A stretch of 43,153 nt of DNA from JBEKOF01 sp049513975 (GTDB taxonomy: Bacteria > Verrucomicrobiota > Verrucomicrobiia > Limisphaerales > Palsa-1400), in the NCBI GenBank assembly GCA_049513975.1, contig JBEKVM010000039.1, positions 1-43,153 of the forward strand, given 5' to 3'. Positions 32,957 through 41,646 of the stretch are shown piece by piece. Below the pieces are notes generated by a model. That model saw nothing but the letters and a program-made list of their open reading frames with translations, made no database searches and was not told the origin of the DNA. A program made the translations under genes and the position numbers. The number at the start of each line of letters is the position of its first letter. The first letter of the stretch is position 1.

Positions 32957-35872
32957 CTACAGGGTTTTGGCAGCGGGTTTTGCGGCGAAGCGGGACCAGA
33001 TCAACCAGGCGGCGAGGAGGATTCCCACCAGAAAGGCGGAGAGGGTGACGTAAAAGGAGGCGACAGAAGGCCGGAACCGAAATTCGACGGTGTGCTCTCC
33101 GGCGGGAAGGAAAACGCCGCGCATGATGTAATTGCAGCGCAGAAGTTGGGAGGGTTTTCCATCCACCCAGACCCGCCAGCCATCGCCGGTGCGATCATTG
33201 TAAAGAAGAACGGCGGGCGTTTTGGCGGCGGCGCGGAGTTGGATGTCTTTGGGGTCGTAGGAGGTAATGCTGACGCCGCCCGGGTCGCCTGCGGCGGCGG
33301 CCGGGGGCGGCGGAACGGGGGTGTCGCTGGAAACCAGGACGGATTGGGCCGGGTCCCATTGCGGGGCGGTCAAGGTTTGCAAGGTGGCCTGGTCGTTGGG
33401 GGGCGTCAGCCAATTGGAGTAGAGCCGGGCGCGGGGAAGGACGTTAGTGTCTTCCATCAGCGCGCAGGTACCGGTGTCGGAGAGTTGGGGGGTGAGATCG
33501 CCGGCATCGGCAATGTTGGTGACGCCGGGTTTTGGCACCAGATTGAATCGCTTGACGATCTGGAAGGAGTGATGCTGCGGGTCGCCGAGATCGTTCAAGG
33601 CCGGCAACAAGGCGGCGGCGGCCAGGAGGTAGCGGGTGTTGGTGAGCTTCCACAACCGGACGGCCGGCATGAGGTTGAAGCTCAGGTCCTGGCTGGGGGT
33701 GCGGTAGGGGAAGGCGCTCAAATAATGGCCATCCAGGTCAGGAGTGCGCGGCATTTGATCAATTTCCAGAGATTGAATGTCGCGGTAGGGGAAATCATTT
33801 TCAATCCACCAATGGATGATGGCGGCGAAATTGCCGTCGCCGGGCAGATCGTAGCCGCCGCGCGGGGAGAGGCGGGCGACGACGCGGTGCTCGTAGGGCT
33901 TGACCATGAGAACCTTGGTGACCTCGTTCATGGAATACTTTTGGTCGTAATTGAAATAGCGGACCCAGGGCAAATCGGCCCGGCTCAAGTCAAAAATCAT
34001 GAGGCCGCAGAGCAAGGTCCAGGGCGCCCAGGTCCAGCGCCGCGCCCAAACCAAGGCGACGCCGCTGATGACCACCCCGGCGGAAAGGACGAACAAAAGG
34101 ACAAACCACCGGGCTTCATCAATGGAAAAGGCGGCCACGCCCAAAGCCGAGGCGGCATTTTTCGCGGCCGGCGTCTCCTCGAAACCCTGGTGGGTGAGGT
34201 AAGTGACCAGGTTTTGTTTGGACCCGGCATAATGCTGGAAAGCGGCGAAGATCCCGACCGCGACCAAAAGCAAGCCGATGGTCCAGCTCAAGTCGAAGGG
34301 GGCCAGTTTGCGCCGCCAGCGATGGGGTTGGAGCAACTGTGCGGCCGTGGGTGGTTTGGCCGGGCCGCGCAGGTAACAGCGATAGAAAGCTTCCAAACCG
34401 TATCCGGCCAGGATGACCCAGGTGATGACGAACGGGTGCATGAACTTGATCGGATTGCGAATGCTGGAGACGCCGGGCAACTGGTAAAGCAGGGCGTAAA
34501 GAAAGGAGAACCGCCCCCAGGCGGCCATGAGCGAGAACAGCGTGGCCAGTCCCCAAAACCAGACCAGGCGGCGCTCCAAAGGGGTGTAGGGGGAGGCTTT
34601 TGGCCGGAATGAATTGAACAGGGCAAAAATGGCGAACAGAGCCACCAGGACGCCTGCGTATTCGCCGTTGCCGGAATGGCGGCGCTGCGTTTGGCCCTTG
34701 ACGGAGTCCACGATCTGGGTGCGGATGGGGAGATTGTCGCGGCTCTCGCTGCGCATGATGTCAACGATATCGGCGCGGTCGGTCAGATTGGAGATGGCGG
34801 CGGCGCGAACGGAGGGATTGCTGCTTTCCAGCCTGGCAATCATCGGATCTTCCCCGACCTTGCCCCAGTAGGCGGAGGATTTGTCCGACAACCCGTTCAA
34901 GAATCTTTGCGGCCAGCCGCCAATTTTGCCCCAGGAGGCGAAAAAGGGGTCGGGAGGGGTGCTGAACTCGTCCATGCGATAGCCGAAAATTCCCGGAATA
35001 ATGACGCGCAGAGTTTCCATTTTGGGAAGGCTCCATTGGGTGGAAAAGTTCCAGTAGGCCCTTTTTTGCTCCGCTGTTTGACCGGCCCCGGTGACGCCGC
35101 TGACCTGGGTTCGCACCAGGGTGGAAAGAGTGCTGTCGGCGATGAGGAGGGAAGAAGCCACCAGCAACCCTCCCACCCAGCCGGTTTTGATCAACCTCTT
35201 TGGCAGGGTGGACTCGGTGATCCAGCAGAAGAACGCGGTGAAAATCCCGAGATAGACGCTCAGGATGGCGCCGCTGTCAAATCCCTCCATCACCGACATG
35301 CCGACGGCCAGGCCGGCCAGGATGGCTTTGATCCAGGTTTGGCGGATGGAGTCTGTCACCAGGGCGGCCACCGCCAGGAAAATCATGGAGATGGAGATAT
35401 TCCACGAACCCAAACCCCAGCAAGCGTTGGAGAAGCAGTGCATGTTCAGGCCCGCCGCCAGCCCCCCCAGCACGCAGACGATCGGGGCAAATTTCAACTG
35501 CCGGAACAAGACCCAGGCGCTGAATCCCAGCAGCAACATGGTCAAGGGCGTGAATATGGCCAGATAGACTTCGGGGGAAAGGAGGGTGCCCAATATCGCC
35601 GCCACGGTGGGGGAGGAAGCGGGAATATCCATGCCGATCCACCAGTGATCCAGCCAGTGTCCGAAATAAGTGTCGGGCAGGCGGGCGGAGGCGGATTTGA
35701 TGGCGCCCAGTTGGCTGTCATTGGCCCACATCACCCAGTGCGACTGGAAGGCCTGATGACAGAGCAGGGCCATGGCTCCGCCCAAAAGGGCCAGGAGGAG
35801 AAGCCCGCTGCCGCGCCTGATTTTTTCCGGTGTGCCGGTATTGGTGTCTTGCATGACGTGGTGGACAAGCAT
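32957..35872 (-). CDS. YfhO-like polytopic membrane protein
   Basis: About 971 residues from ATG 35872; ATG 35854 is equally plausible. The longest frame begins inside a palindromic repeat at 35971 and is not trusted. About 12-13 membrane helices are followed by a large extracytoplasmic beta-rich domain (from about residue 650) and a final helix near the C-terminus. The end motif (LRAAAKTPAVLLYNDRTGDGW, VDGKPSQLLRCNYIMRGVFL split over 20-residue parts, GEHTVEFRF) is typical of the YfhO family, linked to lipoteichoic acid or polysaccharide glycosylation. Function here is unknown. Confidence 0.8.
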   Translation of the reverse strand: MLVHHVMQDTNTGTPEKIRRGSGLLLLALLGGAMALLCHQAFQSHWVMWANDSQLGAIKSASARLPDTYFGHWLDHWWIGMDIPASSPTVAAILGTLLSPEVYLAIFTPLTMLLLGFSAWVLFRQLKFAPIVCVLGGLAAGLNMHCFSNACWGLGSWNISISMIFLAVAALVTDSIRQTWIKAILAGLAVGMSVMEGFDSGAILSVYLGIFTAFFCWITESTLPKRLIKTGWVGGLLVASSLLIADSTLSTLVRTQVSGVTGAGQTAEQKRAYWNFSTQWSLPKMETLRVIIPGIFGYRMDEFSTPPDPFFASWGKIGGWPQRFLNGLSDKSSAYWGKVGEDPMIARLESSNPSVRAAAISNLTDRADIVDIMRSESRDNLPIRTQIVDSVKGQTQRRHSGNGEYAGVLVALFAIFALFNSFRPKASPYTPLERRLVWFWGLATLFSLMAAWGRFSFLYALLYQLPGVSSIRNPIKFMHPFVITWVILAGYGLEAFYRCYLRGPAKPPTAAQLLQPHRWRRKLAPFDLSWTIGLLLVAVGIFAAFQHYAGSKQNLVTYLTHQGFEETPAAKNAASALGVAAFSIDEARWFVLLFVLSAGVVISGVALVWARRWTWAPWTLLCGLMIFDLSRADLPWVRYFNYDQKYSMNEVTKVLMVKPYEHRVVARLSPRGGYDLPGDGNFAAIIHWWIENDFPYRDIQSLEIDQMPRTPDLDGHYLSAFPYRTPSQDLSFNLMPAVRLWKLTNTRYLLAAAALLPALNDLGDPQHHSFQIVKRFNLVPKPGVTNIADAGDLTPQLSDTGTCALMEDTNVLPRARLYSNWLTPPNDQATLQTLTAPQWDPAQSVLVSSDTPVPPPPAAAAGDPGGVSITSYDPKDIQLRAAAKTPAVLLYNDRTGDGWRVWVDGKPSQLLRCNYIMRGVFLPAGEHTVEFRFRPSVASFYVTLSAFLVGILLAAWLIWSRFAAKPAAKTL

Positions 35873-35952
35873 ATTCAGAAACCGGCCAAAGCCAACGACA
35901 AAAGGCAACAGCACGCAAGTGGCAGTGGATTTACAGTTAGAGAACTGAAATC

Positions 35953-36026
35953 TGGGGTCACATCTAAACATTCTACTTTTCTGTCGTAAAAGAAATTCAA
36001 ATGTAGAATGTTTAGATGTGACCCCA
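35953..36026. repeat. Perfect 24-bp inverted repeat, REP-like
   Basis: TGGGGTCACATCTAAACATT and the next four bases at 35953-35976 are exactly mirrored at 36003-36026, around a 26-base spacer that holds its own CTTTT-AAAAG hairpin. Palindromes starting TGGGGTCA are often mobilised by REP-associated tyrosine transposases; none is in the window. It lies upstream of the YfhO-like gene and supplies a false start codon to its open frame. Confidence 0.75.
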
Positions 36027-36040
36027 ATGGCTCTCCCACG

Positions 36041-36064
36041 GGCGGTTAGAGACCGCTGCTACAG
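36041..36064 (-). repeat. Short palindromic repeat CTGTAGC-GCGGTCT family
   Basis: On the minus strand this reads CTGTAGCAGCGGTCTCTAAC then CGCC. It matches 20 of 24 bases of 37502-37525 and can form a GGCGGT/ACCGCC-type hairpin. It is adjacent to the 24-bp palindrome and to the end of yebC. Confidence 0.5.
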
Positions 36065-36069
36065 CAACA

Positions 36070-36798
36070 TCAGTCGGGAAACTCGGCGTTGGAATGGATG
36101 TCTTTGACGTCGTCGTGGTCTTCCAACAGGTCGAGCAACCGGGTCACTTCCTCGGCGGCTTTGCCGGGGGACAAGGGAATGGTCATGGTGGGAACCCAGG
36201 TCACTTCGGCGGCGGCGGGCTTGATGGCCTTGGCCTCGATGGCCTTGTGAACGGTTTCGAAATGGCCCGGATCGGTCAGGATTTCGTAGCCTTGCGGGTC
36301 GGTCTTGAAATCTTCGGCGCCGGCTTCCAGGGCGGCTTCCATCAACGCGTCTTCCCCGGCCGCCTCGCGCGCCACAATGATCTGGCCCTTTCTCTGAAAA
36401 AGGCGGGTGACGGAGCCGGCGGTGGCGATGCTGCCGCCGTTTTTGGTAAGAAGACTGCGGATTTCCGCGGCGGTGCGGTTGCGGTTGTCGGTGCTCAACT
36501 CCAGCAGAATGGCCACGCCGTGCGGGCCATAGACCTCGTACGTAAGGTCCTCGTAGTTGATGCTGGCGGCATCGCCCGCGCCCCGTTTGATGGCGCGGTC
36601 AATGTTGTCGTTGGGCATGTTGGCGGCGCGGGATTTGAGCAGGACCATGCGCAGGCGGGGATTCATTTCCGGATCGCTGCCGGCCAGCTTGACGGCGATG
36701 GTGATTTCCTTGCCCAGCTTGGAGAAGATTTTCCCGCGCTTGGCGTCAATCGCGCCCTTGAAATGCTTCACTTTGGCCCAGCGGCTGTGTCCAGACAT
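36070..36798 (-). CDS. yebC: YebC/PmpR-family transcriptional/translational regulator
   Basis: 242 residues, full family length. Signatures: MSGHSRWAKVKHFKGAIDAK, RGKIFSKLGKEI, MPNDNIDRAIKRGAG, YEVYGPHGVAILLE, DNRNRTAAEIRSLLTKNGGS. YebC proteins bind DNA as regulators or assist ribosomes on difficult sequences such as proline runs. The gene is single, with YbjQ upstream on the same strand 90 bp away. Confidence 0.95.
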   Translation of the reverse strand: MSGHSRWAKVKHFKGAIDAKRGKIFSKLGKEITIAVKLAGSDPEMNPRLRMVLLKSRAANMPNDNIDRAIKRGAGDAASINYEDLTYEVYGPHGVAILLELSTDNRNRTAAEIRSLLTKNGGSIATAGSVTRLFQRKGQIIVAREAAGEDALMEAALEAGAEDFKTDPQGYEILTDPGHFETVHKAIEAKAIKPAAAEVTWVPTMTIPLSPGKAAEEVTRLLDLLEDHDDVKDIHSNAEFPD

Positions 36799-36888
36799 AA
36801 AGAGAATTATGAATTATGAATGTGGAATGGTCTGAAAGGGCAGGGGAGCGAATCATGGAGGTCGCGGCTCTCGTTTTTTCCGAAAGCC

Positions 36889-37230
36889 TCAACTGTGAAG
36901 CGGCTCGACCTCCACGGCGGTGCCGTAACAGAGCACCTCGGTGATGCCTTGCATGATTTCGGTGGCGTCGTAACGAACGCCGATGACGGCATTGGCGCCC
37001 TGGGCGTTGGCGTGGGAAATCATGTCGCGAAAGGCCTCGTCGCGGGCTTGCTCGCAGAGTTCGGTGTAAATGGTGATGTTGCCGCCGAACAGACTCTGGA
37101 TGCCGGCCCCGATGTTGCCGACGACGGAGCGGGACCGGACCACAATCCCCCGGACCACGCCGAAGTTTTTGACGATGCGATAACCGGCCACGTCAAACGA
37201 GGTCGTTGTGAAAGGATGCGTTGCACTCAT
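36889..37230 (-). CDS. YbjQ/DUF74-family protein
   Basis: 113 residues. The DUF74 pattern is clear: GYRIVKNFGVVRGIVVRSRS, a glycine-rich turn GGNITIYTELCEQARDEAF, and ANAVIGVRYDATEI near the end. These form small pentameric beta-alpha proteins sometimes described as heavy-metal binding; function is not established. Cytoplasmic. Confidence 0.92.
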   Translation of the reverse strand: MSATHPFTTTSFDVAGYRIVKNFGVVRGIVVRSRSVVGNIGAGIQSLFGGNITIYTELCEQARDEAFRDMISHANAQGANAVIGVRYDATEIMQGITEVLCYGTAVEVEPLHS

Positions 37231-37314
37231 AGTGGGATGTATTGAACACGAAGAGGCCGGTCAATACAACTATTTAGAGCATTTTAAATAGACCTGTAGC
37301 AAAGTCACCCCGCC

Positions 37315-37428
37315 GGGATGCGATGAACTGGTTTGCCCCGTGTAGTTACAGTCTTATTTAACTACTCTAATCACTCTGAAAATGAGCATCCCCGCATTGC
37401 TGCTCTTCAATGCGGGGATGCTCATTTT
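37315..37428. repeat. Dispersed structured repeat (copy B, flank motif plus hairpin)
   Basis: The flank motif ATGAACTGGTTTGCC..GTACAG is at 37315-37375. The hairpin arms 37379-37399 and 37408-37428 are perfectly complementary over 21 bases. Compared with copy A the stem has GAGCATCCCC in place of GAAACTCCCCC, with matching changes on the other arm. The shared tail tgtcgagaaaaaaga follows. The gap 37231-37652 holds only repeats; no gene is seen. Confidence 0.75.
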
Positions 37429-37476
37429 AGTAACGCACATGAATTTGTCGAGAAAAAAGACCGGGCATTTCCAATA

Positions 37477-37570
37477 ATACCGTTTCCAGTTTGCTTTTGC
37501 ACTGTAGCGGCGGTCTGCGACCGCCGCCAATCGCCTTGGCAATAGTGCAGTTACGAGCTGGAAACGGTAT
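37477..37570. mobile_element. 94-bp MITE-like element with 13-bp terminal inverted repeats
   Basis: ATACCGTTTCCAG at 37477-37489 is mirrored exactly by CTGGAAACGGTAT at 37558-37570. The interior holds the GCGGCGGTC-TGC-GACCGCCGC hairpin. Comparison with copy A of the surrounding repeat, which lacks this segment between catttccaat and cgcctcgtcag, shows it as an insertion. It has no coding capacity. No clear target duplication could be settled by eye. Confidence 0.6.
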
Positions 37571-37586
37571 AAGACAGCAGCCATAA

Positions 37587-37653
37587 CGCCTCGTCAGGAT
37601 GCGATAGTCTGGTTTGCCCCATGCGGCCAGAGTTTCATTTAAACCGCTCCAGT
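37587..37653. repeat. Dispersed repeat motif abutting the helicase stop codon (copy C)
   Basis: CGCCTCGTCAGGATGCGATA, CTGGTTTGCC and AAACCGCTCCAG match the motif at 245-311. As there, it leads directly into the stop codon of a minus-strand gene, so the same composite unit follows two different genes in the same orientation. Confidence 0.6.
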
Positions 37654-39659
37654 CACCAGGCGCCCGGCATTTTCAGGTTCCATTCCTCGATCAGGTCGCG
37701 GGGGATTTCAGAAAGAAAACGGGACGGTTTTTGCAGCAGTTCGGCGCTGCCGGCGGTGACGCGGAGGAGGGGATATGTCAAGTACAACTGGCTGCGCGCC
37801 CGCGTCACGGCCACGTATAACAGGCGGCGCTCCTCTTCTTCGCCGTCCAGGGCCTCGATGGAGCGGGCCGAGGGAAAGGCCCCTTCGCAGAGCATGATGA
37901 CGAAGACCACCTCGAATTCCAGCCCCTTGGCCTGGTGGATGGTGGACAGGCGGATCGGGTCCTCGTCGTCGCGCACCGGCAGATTGTCTTCGGCTTCGAG
38001 GCCGCTTTGCAGGGCGAGCTGGGTGAGGAATTCCTCGACGGAGCCGAATTGGAGGCTGGTGGCGGCCATCTGCTCCAGGTCGCTCAAACGGGACAGGTAA
38101 TTGGTGTAGCGGGCCTGCAAATAATCCTGGTAACCGGCTTCCAGCACCAGATGGATCATGCGGGAGGCGCTGCGGCGGGTTTCCGGCTCTTCCAACTGGG
38201 CGACGGTGGCGGTGAATTGCGCCCAGGGCACGGCGGATTTTTTGGGAACGGCGGCGGCGATTTTTTGCAGGGCCGTTGCCAGGGGCGGCTGGCCGCCGCG
38301 CGGCGCGGCGCGGAGGGCGTTCCATAGTTTGTCCGCGCTGCGGACGCCGACGCCGGGGAGGAGGCGGACGATGCGTTTGAAGGCCGGTTCGTCGCGCGGA
38401 TTGGTGATGAATTTGAGCCAGGCGGCGACATCCTTGATGTGGGCTTGCTCGAAGAAGCGGAGGCCGCTGGTGATGCTGAAAGGGATGTTGCGGCGGGTCA
38501 GCTCAAACTGCAATTCCAGGGCATGGAAATGGGCGCGGTAGAGGACCGCCATTTTCTTCAACTCGATTCCCTCCTCGCGCAATTGCAGCACGCGCTGGAC
38601 TATAAAGGCGGCCTGCTGGTTGCCGTCGGCGCAAGTGACCAGCACCGGCTTGACCCCGCCGGGGCGGGCGGCGGTCAGTTCCTTGGGGAATTGGCGGAGG
38701 TTGGCGGCGATGGCGGCGTTGGCCAGGCGCAGGATTTCGGGCGTGCTCCGGTAGTTGGTTTCGATGCGGAAAACGGCGGCGCCGGGGTGGCGGTCGGGAA
38801 ATTGCAAAATGTTCAGGAAATGGGCGCCGCGCCAGGAATAGATGCTCTGGCAGTCATCGCCCACGGCCATGACATTGTGGTGGGTGGCGGCCAGGAGATC
38901 AATCAGGGCGCCCTGGAGTTTGTTGGTGTCCTGATATTCGTCCACGAGGATGAATTGGAAACGGCGCTGTTGTTCCAGGCGGACTTCGGGATGTTCCTGG
39001 AGAAGTTTGAGCCAGAGGGCCAGCAGATCGTCGAAGTCCATGGAATTGGCGGCGAATTTGCGGGCGGTGTAGCTCTGCTGCAAAGCGGCGATCGGTTCGG
39101 CCAGGGCGGCGAAGTAATGGAATTGTTCGGCCAGCACCGCCGCCACGGGCTGCTGCTTGTTGAGGGCGAGGGAAAAAATATCGGCCAGAACGCCGGCTTT
39201 GGGGAAGCGGGTGGCCAGGAGGTCAATGTCCAGTTCGTTGCGGCAGGTTTGGATCAAGTCTTCGGCGTCGTTGCGGTCCAGGATGGAGAAGCCGGGCTGG
39301 TAGCCGAGCAGGGCGGCGTGGCGGCGCAAAACGCGGTTGCCGATGGCATGGAAGGTGCCCCCCCACAGGGCGGAGAGGGGGCCGCCGAGCAGCTCGCTGA
39401 CCCGCAGCATCATTTCCCTGGCGGCTTTGTTGGTGAAAGTGAGAAGAAGAATGCGCTCCGGGGGGATGCCTTGTTCGAGCAGAAAGGCGGCGCGATAGGT
39501 GAGGGTGCGGGTCTTGCCCGAGCCGGCGCCGGCGATCACCAGGGCCGGTCCGGGCGGGGCCGTCACCGCCGCATGCTGCTGCGGGTTCAACTCCTGCTGG
39601 TAGTTGATGTGGAGTTGAACCGGAGGACGGAAGGGTTGTAAGACGTAATCGCGCGACAT
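37653..39659 (-). CDS. UvrD/PcrA/Rep-type ATP-dependent DNA helicase
   Basis: 668 residues, superfamily 1A. Q-motif LNPQQHAAV, Walker A GAGSGKT (44-50), LTFTNKAAREM, Walker B VDEYQDTN, GDDCQSIYSWRGA, ETNYRSTPEIL, TIHQAKGLEFEVVFV and LLYVAVTRARSQLYLTYP cover all helicase motifs. It unwinds DNA 3'-5' in repair or replication restart. It lacks the C-terminal Tudor-like tail of about 60 residues of PcrA/UvrD and so resembles Rep-length or short UvrD-like proteins. Confidence 0.94.
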   Translation of the reverse strand: MSRDYVLQPFRPPVQLHINYQQELNPQQHAAVTAPPGPALVIAGAGSGKTRTLTYRAAFLLEQGIPPERILLLTFTNKAAREMMLRVSELLGGPLSALWGGTFHAIGNRVLRRHAALLGYQPGFSILDRNDAEDLIQTCRNELDIDLLATRFPKAGVLADIFSLALNKQQPVAAVLAEQFHYFAALAEPIAALQQSYTARKFAANSMDFDDLLALWLKLLQEHPEVRLEQQRRFQFILVDEYQDTNKLQGALIDLLAATHHNVMAVGDDCQSIYSWRGAHFLNILQFPDRHPGAAVFRIETNYRSTPEILRLANAAIAANLRQFPKELTAARPGGVKPVLVTCADGNQQAAFIVQRVLQLREEGIELKKMAVLYRAHFHALELQFELTRRNIPFSITSGLRFFEQAHIKDVAAWLKFITNPRDEPAFKRIVRLLPGVGVRSADKLWNALRAAPRGGQPPLATALQKIAAAVPKKSAVPWAQFTATVAQLEEPETRRSASRMIHLVLEAGYQDYLQARYTNYLSRLSDLEQMAATSLQFGSVEEFLTQLALQSGLEAEDNLPVRDDEDPIRLSTIHQAKGLEFEVVFVIMLCEGAFPSARSIEALDGEEEERRLLYVAVTRARSQLYLTYPLLRVTAGSAELLQKPSRFLSEIPRDLIEEWNLKMPGAW

Positions 39660-39804
39660 GGCGAGCGGGACTTATCCTGGCAGAGTTCGGGTCAATGGCA
39701 AGTTGATTCAAGCGCGCGGGCAGGATGGCAAACTCGACCAGGCCGGCGAACGCGGATGACGCCGTAAACCGTCAGGCGAATTATGTTCGATGTGCGGGGC
39801 GCAA

Positions 39805-40233
39805 TTATGCTGCTGATATTCCAAGTTTTTCGAGCGCCTGCCGCACGGTCAGAATCGGTATGCCTTCAAAAGCTGCCATCGAGAGCAGATCGTTGTCGCC
39901 GGTGACGATTGCATCGGCGCATGCGCCCATCGCGCAGGCAAGCACATGGATGTCATCAGGGTCACGCAAGGCGGAGGGCACAGGGATGGCGGGGCCTTCT
40001 ACGACCAGCGCCGCAGTTTGGAAACGCGAGATAATTTCCCGCGCGCTTTGGCCGCTTTGCGCCAATCGCTTCTGGAATTGTTCTCGTTGGAGCACTTCCT
40101 CGAATTCCGCCATGACAAGGGCAGAGGCGCAGAGCGTGGCTGAACCGTCAAGCAGCGCGTCCACTAATCGCGAAGGGTTTCCCTTCCACAACGAACCCGA
40201 AACGAGCACATTGCTATCAACGACGAATTTCAC
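39805..40233 (-). CDS. PIN-domain toxin (putative type II toxin)
   Basis: 142 residues of the PIN_3 'putative toxin component' group. Metal-binding acids: D6 (VVDSNVLVS), E43 (ALVMAEFEEVL), and the pair in RDPDDIHVLACA and VTGDNDLL. PIN toxins cleave RNA. The gene overlaps the upstream antitoxin gene by 17 bp on the same strand, the usual toxin-antitoxin layout. Confidence 0.9.
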   Translation of the reverse strand: MKFVVDSNVLVSGSLWKGNPSRLVDALLDGSATLCASALVMAEFEEVLQREQFQKRLAQSGQSAREIISRFQTAALVVEGPAIPVPSALRDPDDIHVLACAMGACADAIVTGDNDLLSMAAFEGIPILTVRQALEKLGISAA

Positions 40234-40468
40234 GCGCGCGCCGCTCTGCCCGGGCCGTTTTTATTTCGGCGCCAATCTCGTCCATGGTTAAAGGTTCGCC
40301 CGGCACGGAACGAATCCCGTCCAGCACTTTCCTCAATTCCTGCCCGGCCTTCCGGCGGCGCACTTCGTCGGCCAGCAATTCCCCCACCCGGCGGTTGTCC
40401 AGCAGCCCCATTTGGCGCGCTTGCCGGATGAGTCCTTCGGGCAGATCCAATTCGATGGTCACGCTCAT
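40217..40468 (-). CDS. Antitoxin partner of the PIN toxin
   Basis: 83 residues from ATG 40468. A short beta strand (SVTIELDLPE) followed by helices (GLIRQARQMGLL, VGELLADEVRRRKAGQELRKVL) gives the look of a DNA-binding antitoxin N-terminus, then a charged tail that would wrap the toxin (TMDEIGAEIKTARAERRARE). It is first in the pair, so likely neutralises the PIN protein and represses the operon. Confidence 0.8.
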   Translation of the reverse strand: MSVTIELDLPEGLIRQARQMGLLDNRRVGELLADEVRRRKAGQELRKVLDGIRSVPGEPLTMDEIGAEIKTARAERRAREIRR

Positions 40469-40698
40469 AATACACGGTTCGTCTGCCGGAAAACTTACAC
40501 CCATCGCGGAACTTCGCCAAGAACAGATTTGGACGGCAAGCGGCCTTCAATTGTGGATCGCTTTTGGAGGCGGGTTGCGGTTTTCAGGGGCAAAATGAAG
40601 TCAGCCACGGCAGATGCTGAAATCGGGAAAGCCCTTCCCTTGTAAATACGGGTGAAATCAAGCCTTGCCGAAGAGGGCAAAAGTCTGGTTTGGAATTA

Positions 40699-40718
40699 CA
40701 AAACCGGCGCCGCGCCGG
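40699..40718 (-). terminator. Rho-independent terminator after the HD gene
   Basis: On the minus strand CCGGCG-CGG-CGCCGG followed by TTTT lies directly after the HD-gene stop codon at 40720. The stem of 6 GC pairs with a short T run is compact but fits an intrinsic terminator. Confidence 0.5.
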
Positions 40719-40719
40719 A

Positions 40720-41583
40720 TCAGGCCGGCTGGTTCTGCGCGGCCAGTTGGCGCCGCAGCCGCGCGATATTGGCGTCAATCCGTTCGAGGTAGAAATTGCG
40801 GCCGTCCGGGTACGGAACACTGAGGAACTGGAAGAGGCCGAGGAACTCGCGGCTGATTTTTTGCCGGACGTATTTTTCCCAGAACAGCGGGGTCTTTTGC
40901 ATCAGATCATCGGCGCTGGCGAAGAAACCGCCCGCCTTCATTTTGCCTTCGTTGTAGCGGGCGGCCTCGGCAAATTCCGAGTAGAGAATCGGCAGCTTGT
41001 CCACGTAATCGGCCGCCGCCATCTGGCCCAGCAAATCGGAGGTGCCCAGGGCAAAACCGACGATCCGCTCCAGGTCATCCTGGAACCGGATGGTGTCCAG
41101 TTTGACGTTGACCCCGGTGCAACGAATCATGTTTTGCACCGCCAGAATGTCCTCCACCGGGTAATCGTGGCCGTGCATCAGTTCCCCGGCAAATTGAATG
41201 CTGCGGTCCACATGGGTCAGCGTATATTTGGCGCCCGTGCCCTCGGTGTCCCCCTTCTTCTTGAGGTAGCCGGTGTCGTGCATAAGAATGGCCAGCATCC
41301 CCAGTTCAAACATCCGCCGCGTCAGGCGCGGTTCGGCGTTGGTGTCATGCCGGTTGGAGAGCAACTGCGACATGCACAACGCCCCCTGCAAGGTATGTTC
41401 CAAGTCATGATAATGGGCATCAATCGGCTGGTAATCCAGGTAGCGCCCGTCGAAACAGGCGACGGCCCAATCAAAAATGGTCCGGATGTAGTTTCTGTCC
41501 GCATCCGGGAACATGGCCAGGTAGGCCGCGCGAATCTCGGCTTCGACCAAACCGGGCTGTCGGGTGTCGATGGCTGCCTGCAT
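40720..41583 (-). CDS. HD-domain phosphohydrolase
   Basis: 287 residues from ATG 41583; a GTG at 41619 is in frame. The metal site is visible: HYHDLEHTLQ (H59, H63) and the HD pair H102-D103 in AILMHDTGYL, then GHDYP and later D in QMAAADYVD. This is the layout of PDEase-type HD domains that hydrolyse cyclic nucleotides or nucleotides. There is no sensor domain. Whether it acts on a cyclic nucleotide cannot be told from sequence. Single gene between the toxin pair and the aldo/keto reductase. Confidence 0.85.
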   Translation of the reverse strand: MQAAIDTRQPGLVEAEIRAAYLAMFPDADRNYIRTIFDWAVACFDGRYLDYQPIDAHYHDLEHTLQGALCMSQLLSNRHDTNAEPRLTRRMFELGMLAILMHDTGYLKKKGDTEGTGAKYTLTHVDRSIQFAGELMHGHDYPVEDILAVQNMIRCTGVNVKLDTIRFQDDLERIVGFALGTSDLLGQMAAADYVDKLPILYSEFAEAARYNEGKMKAGGFFASADDLMQKTPLFWEKYVRQKISREFLGLFQFLSVPYPDGRNFYLERIDANIARLRRQLAAQNQPA

Positions 41584-41646
41584 TTTTGTCACATTAACCT
41601 GTCCGGGGGCGGATTGCACGCCTTTTTTTTGGAGTGACGGAGCCGC

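Noticed and set aside
40495..40680. 61-codon minus-strand frame between the antitoxin and HD genes
   Set aside because: Basic, low-information protein without ribosome site; may be a dispersed repeat but no second copy is in the window.
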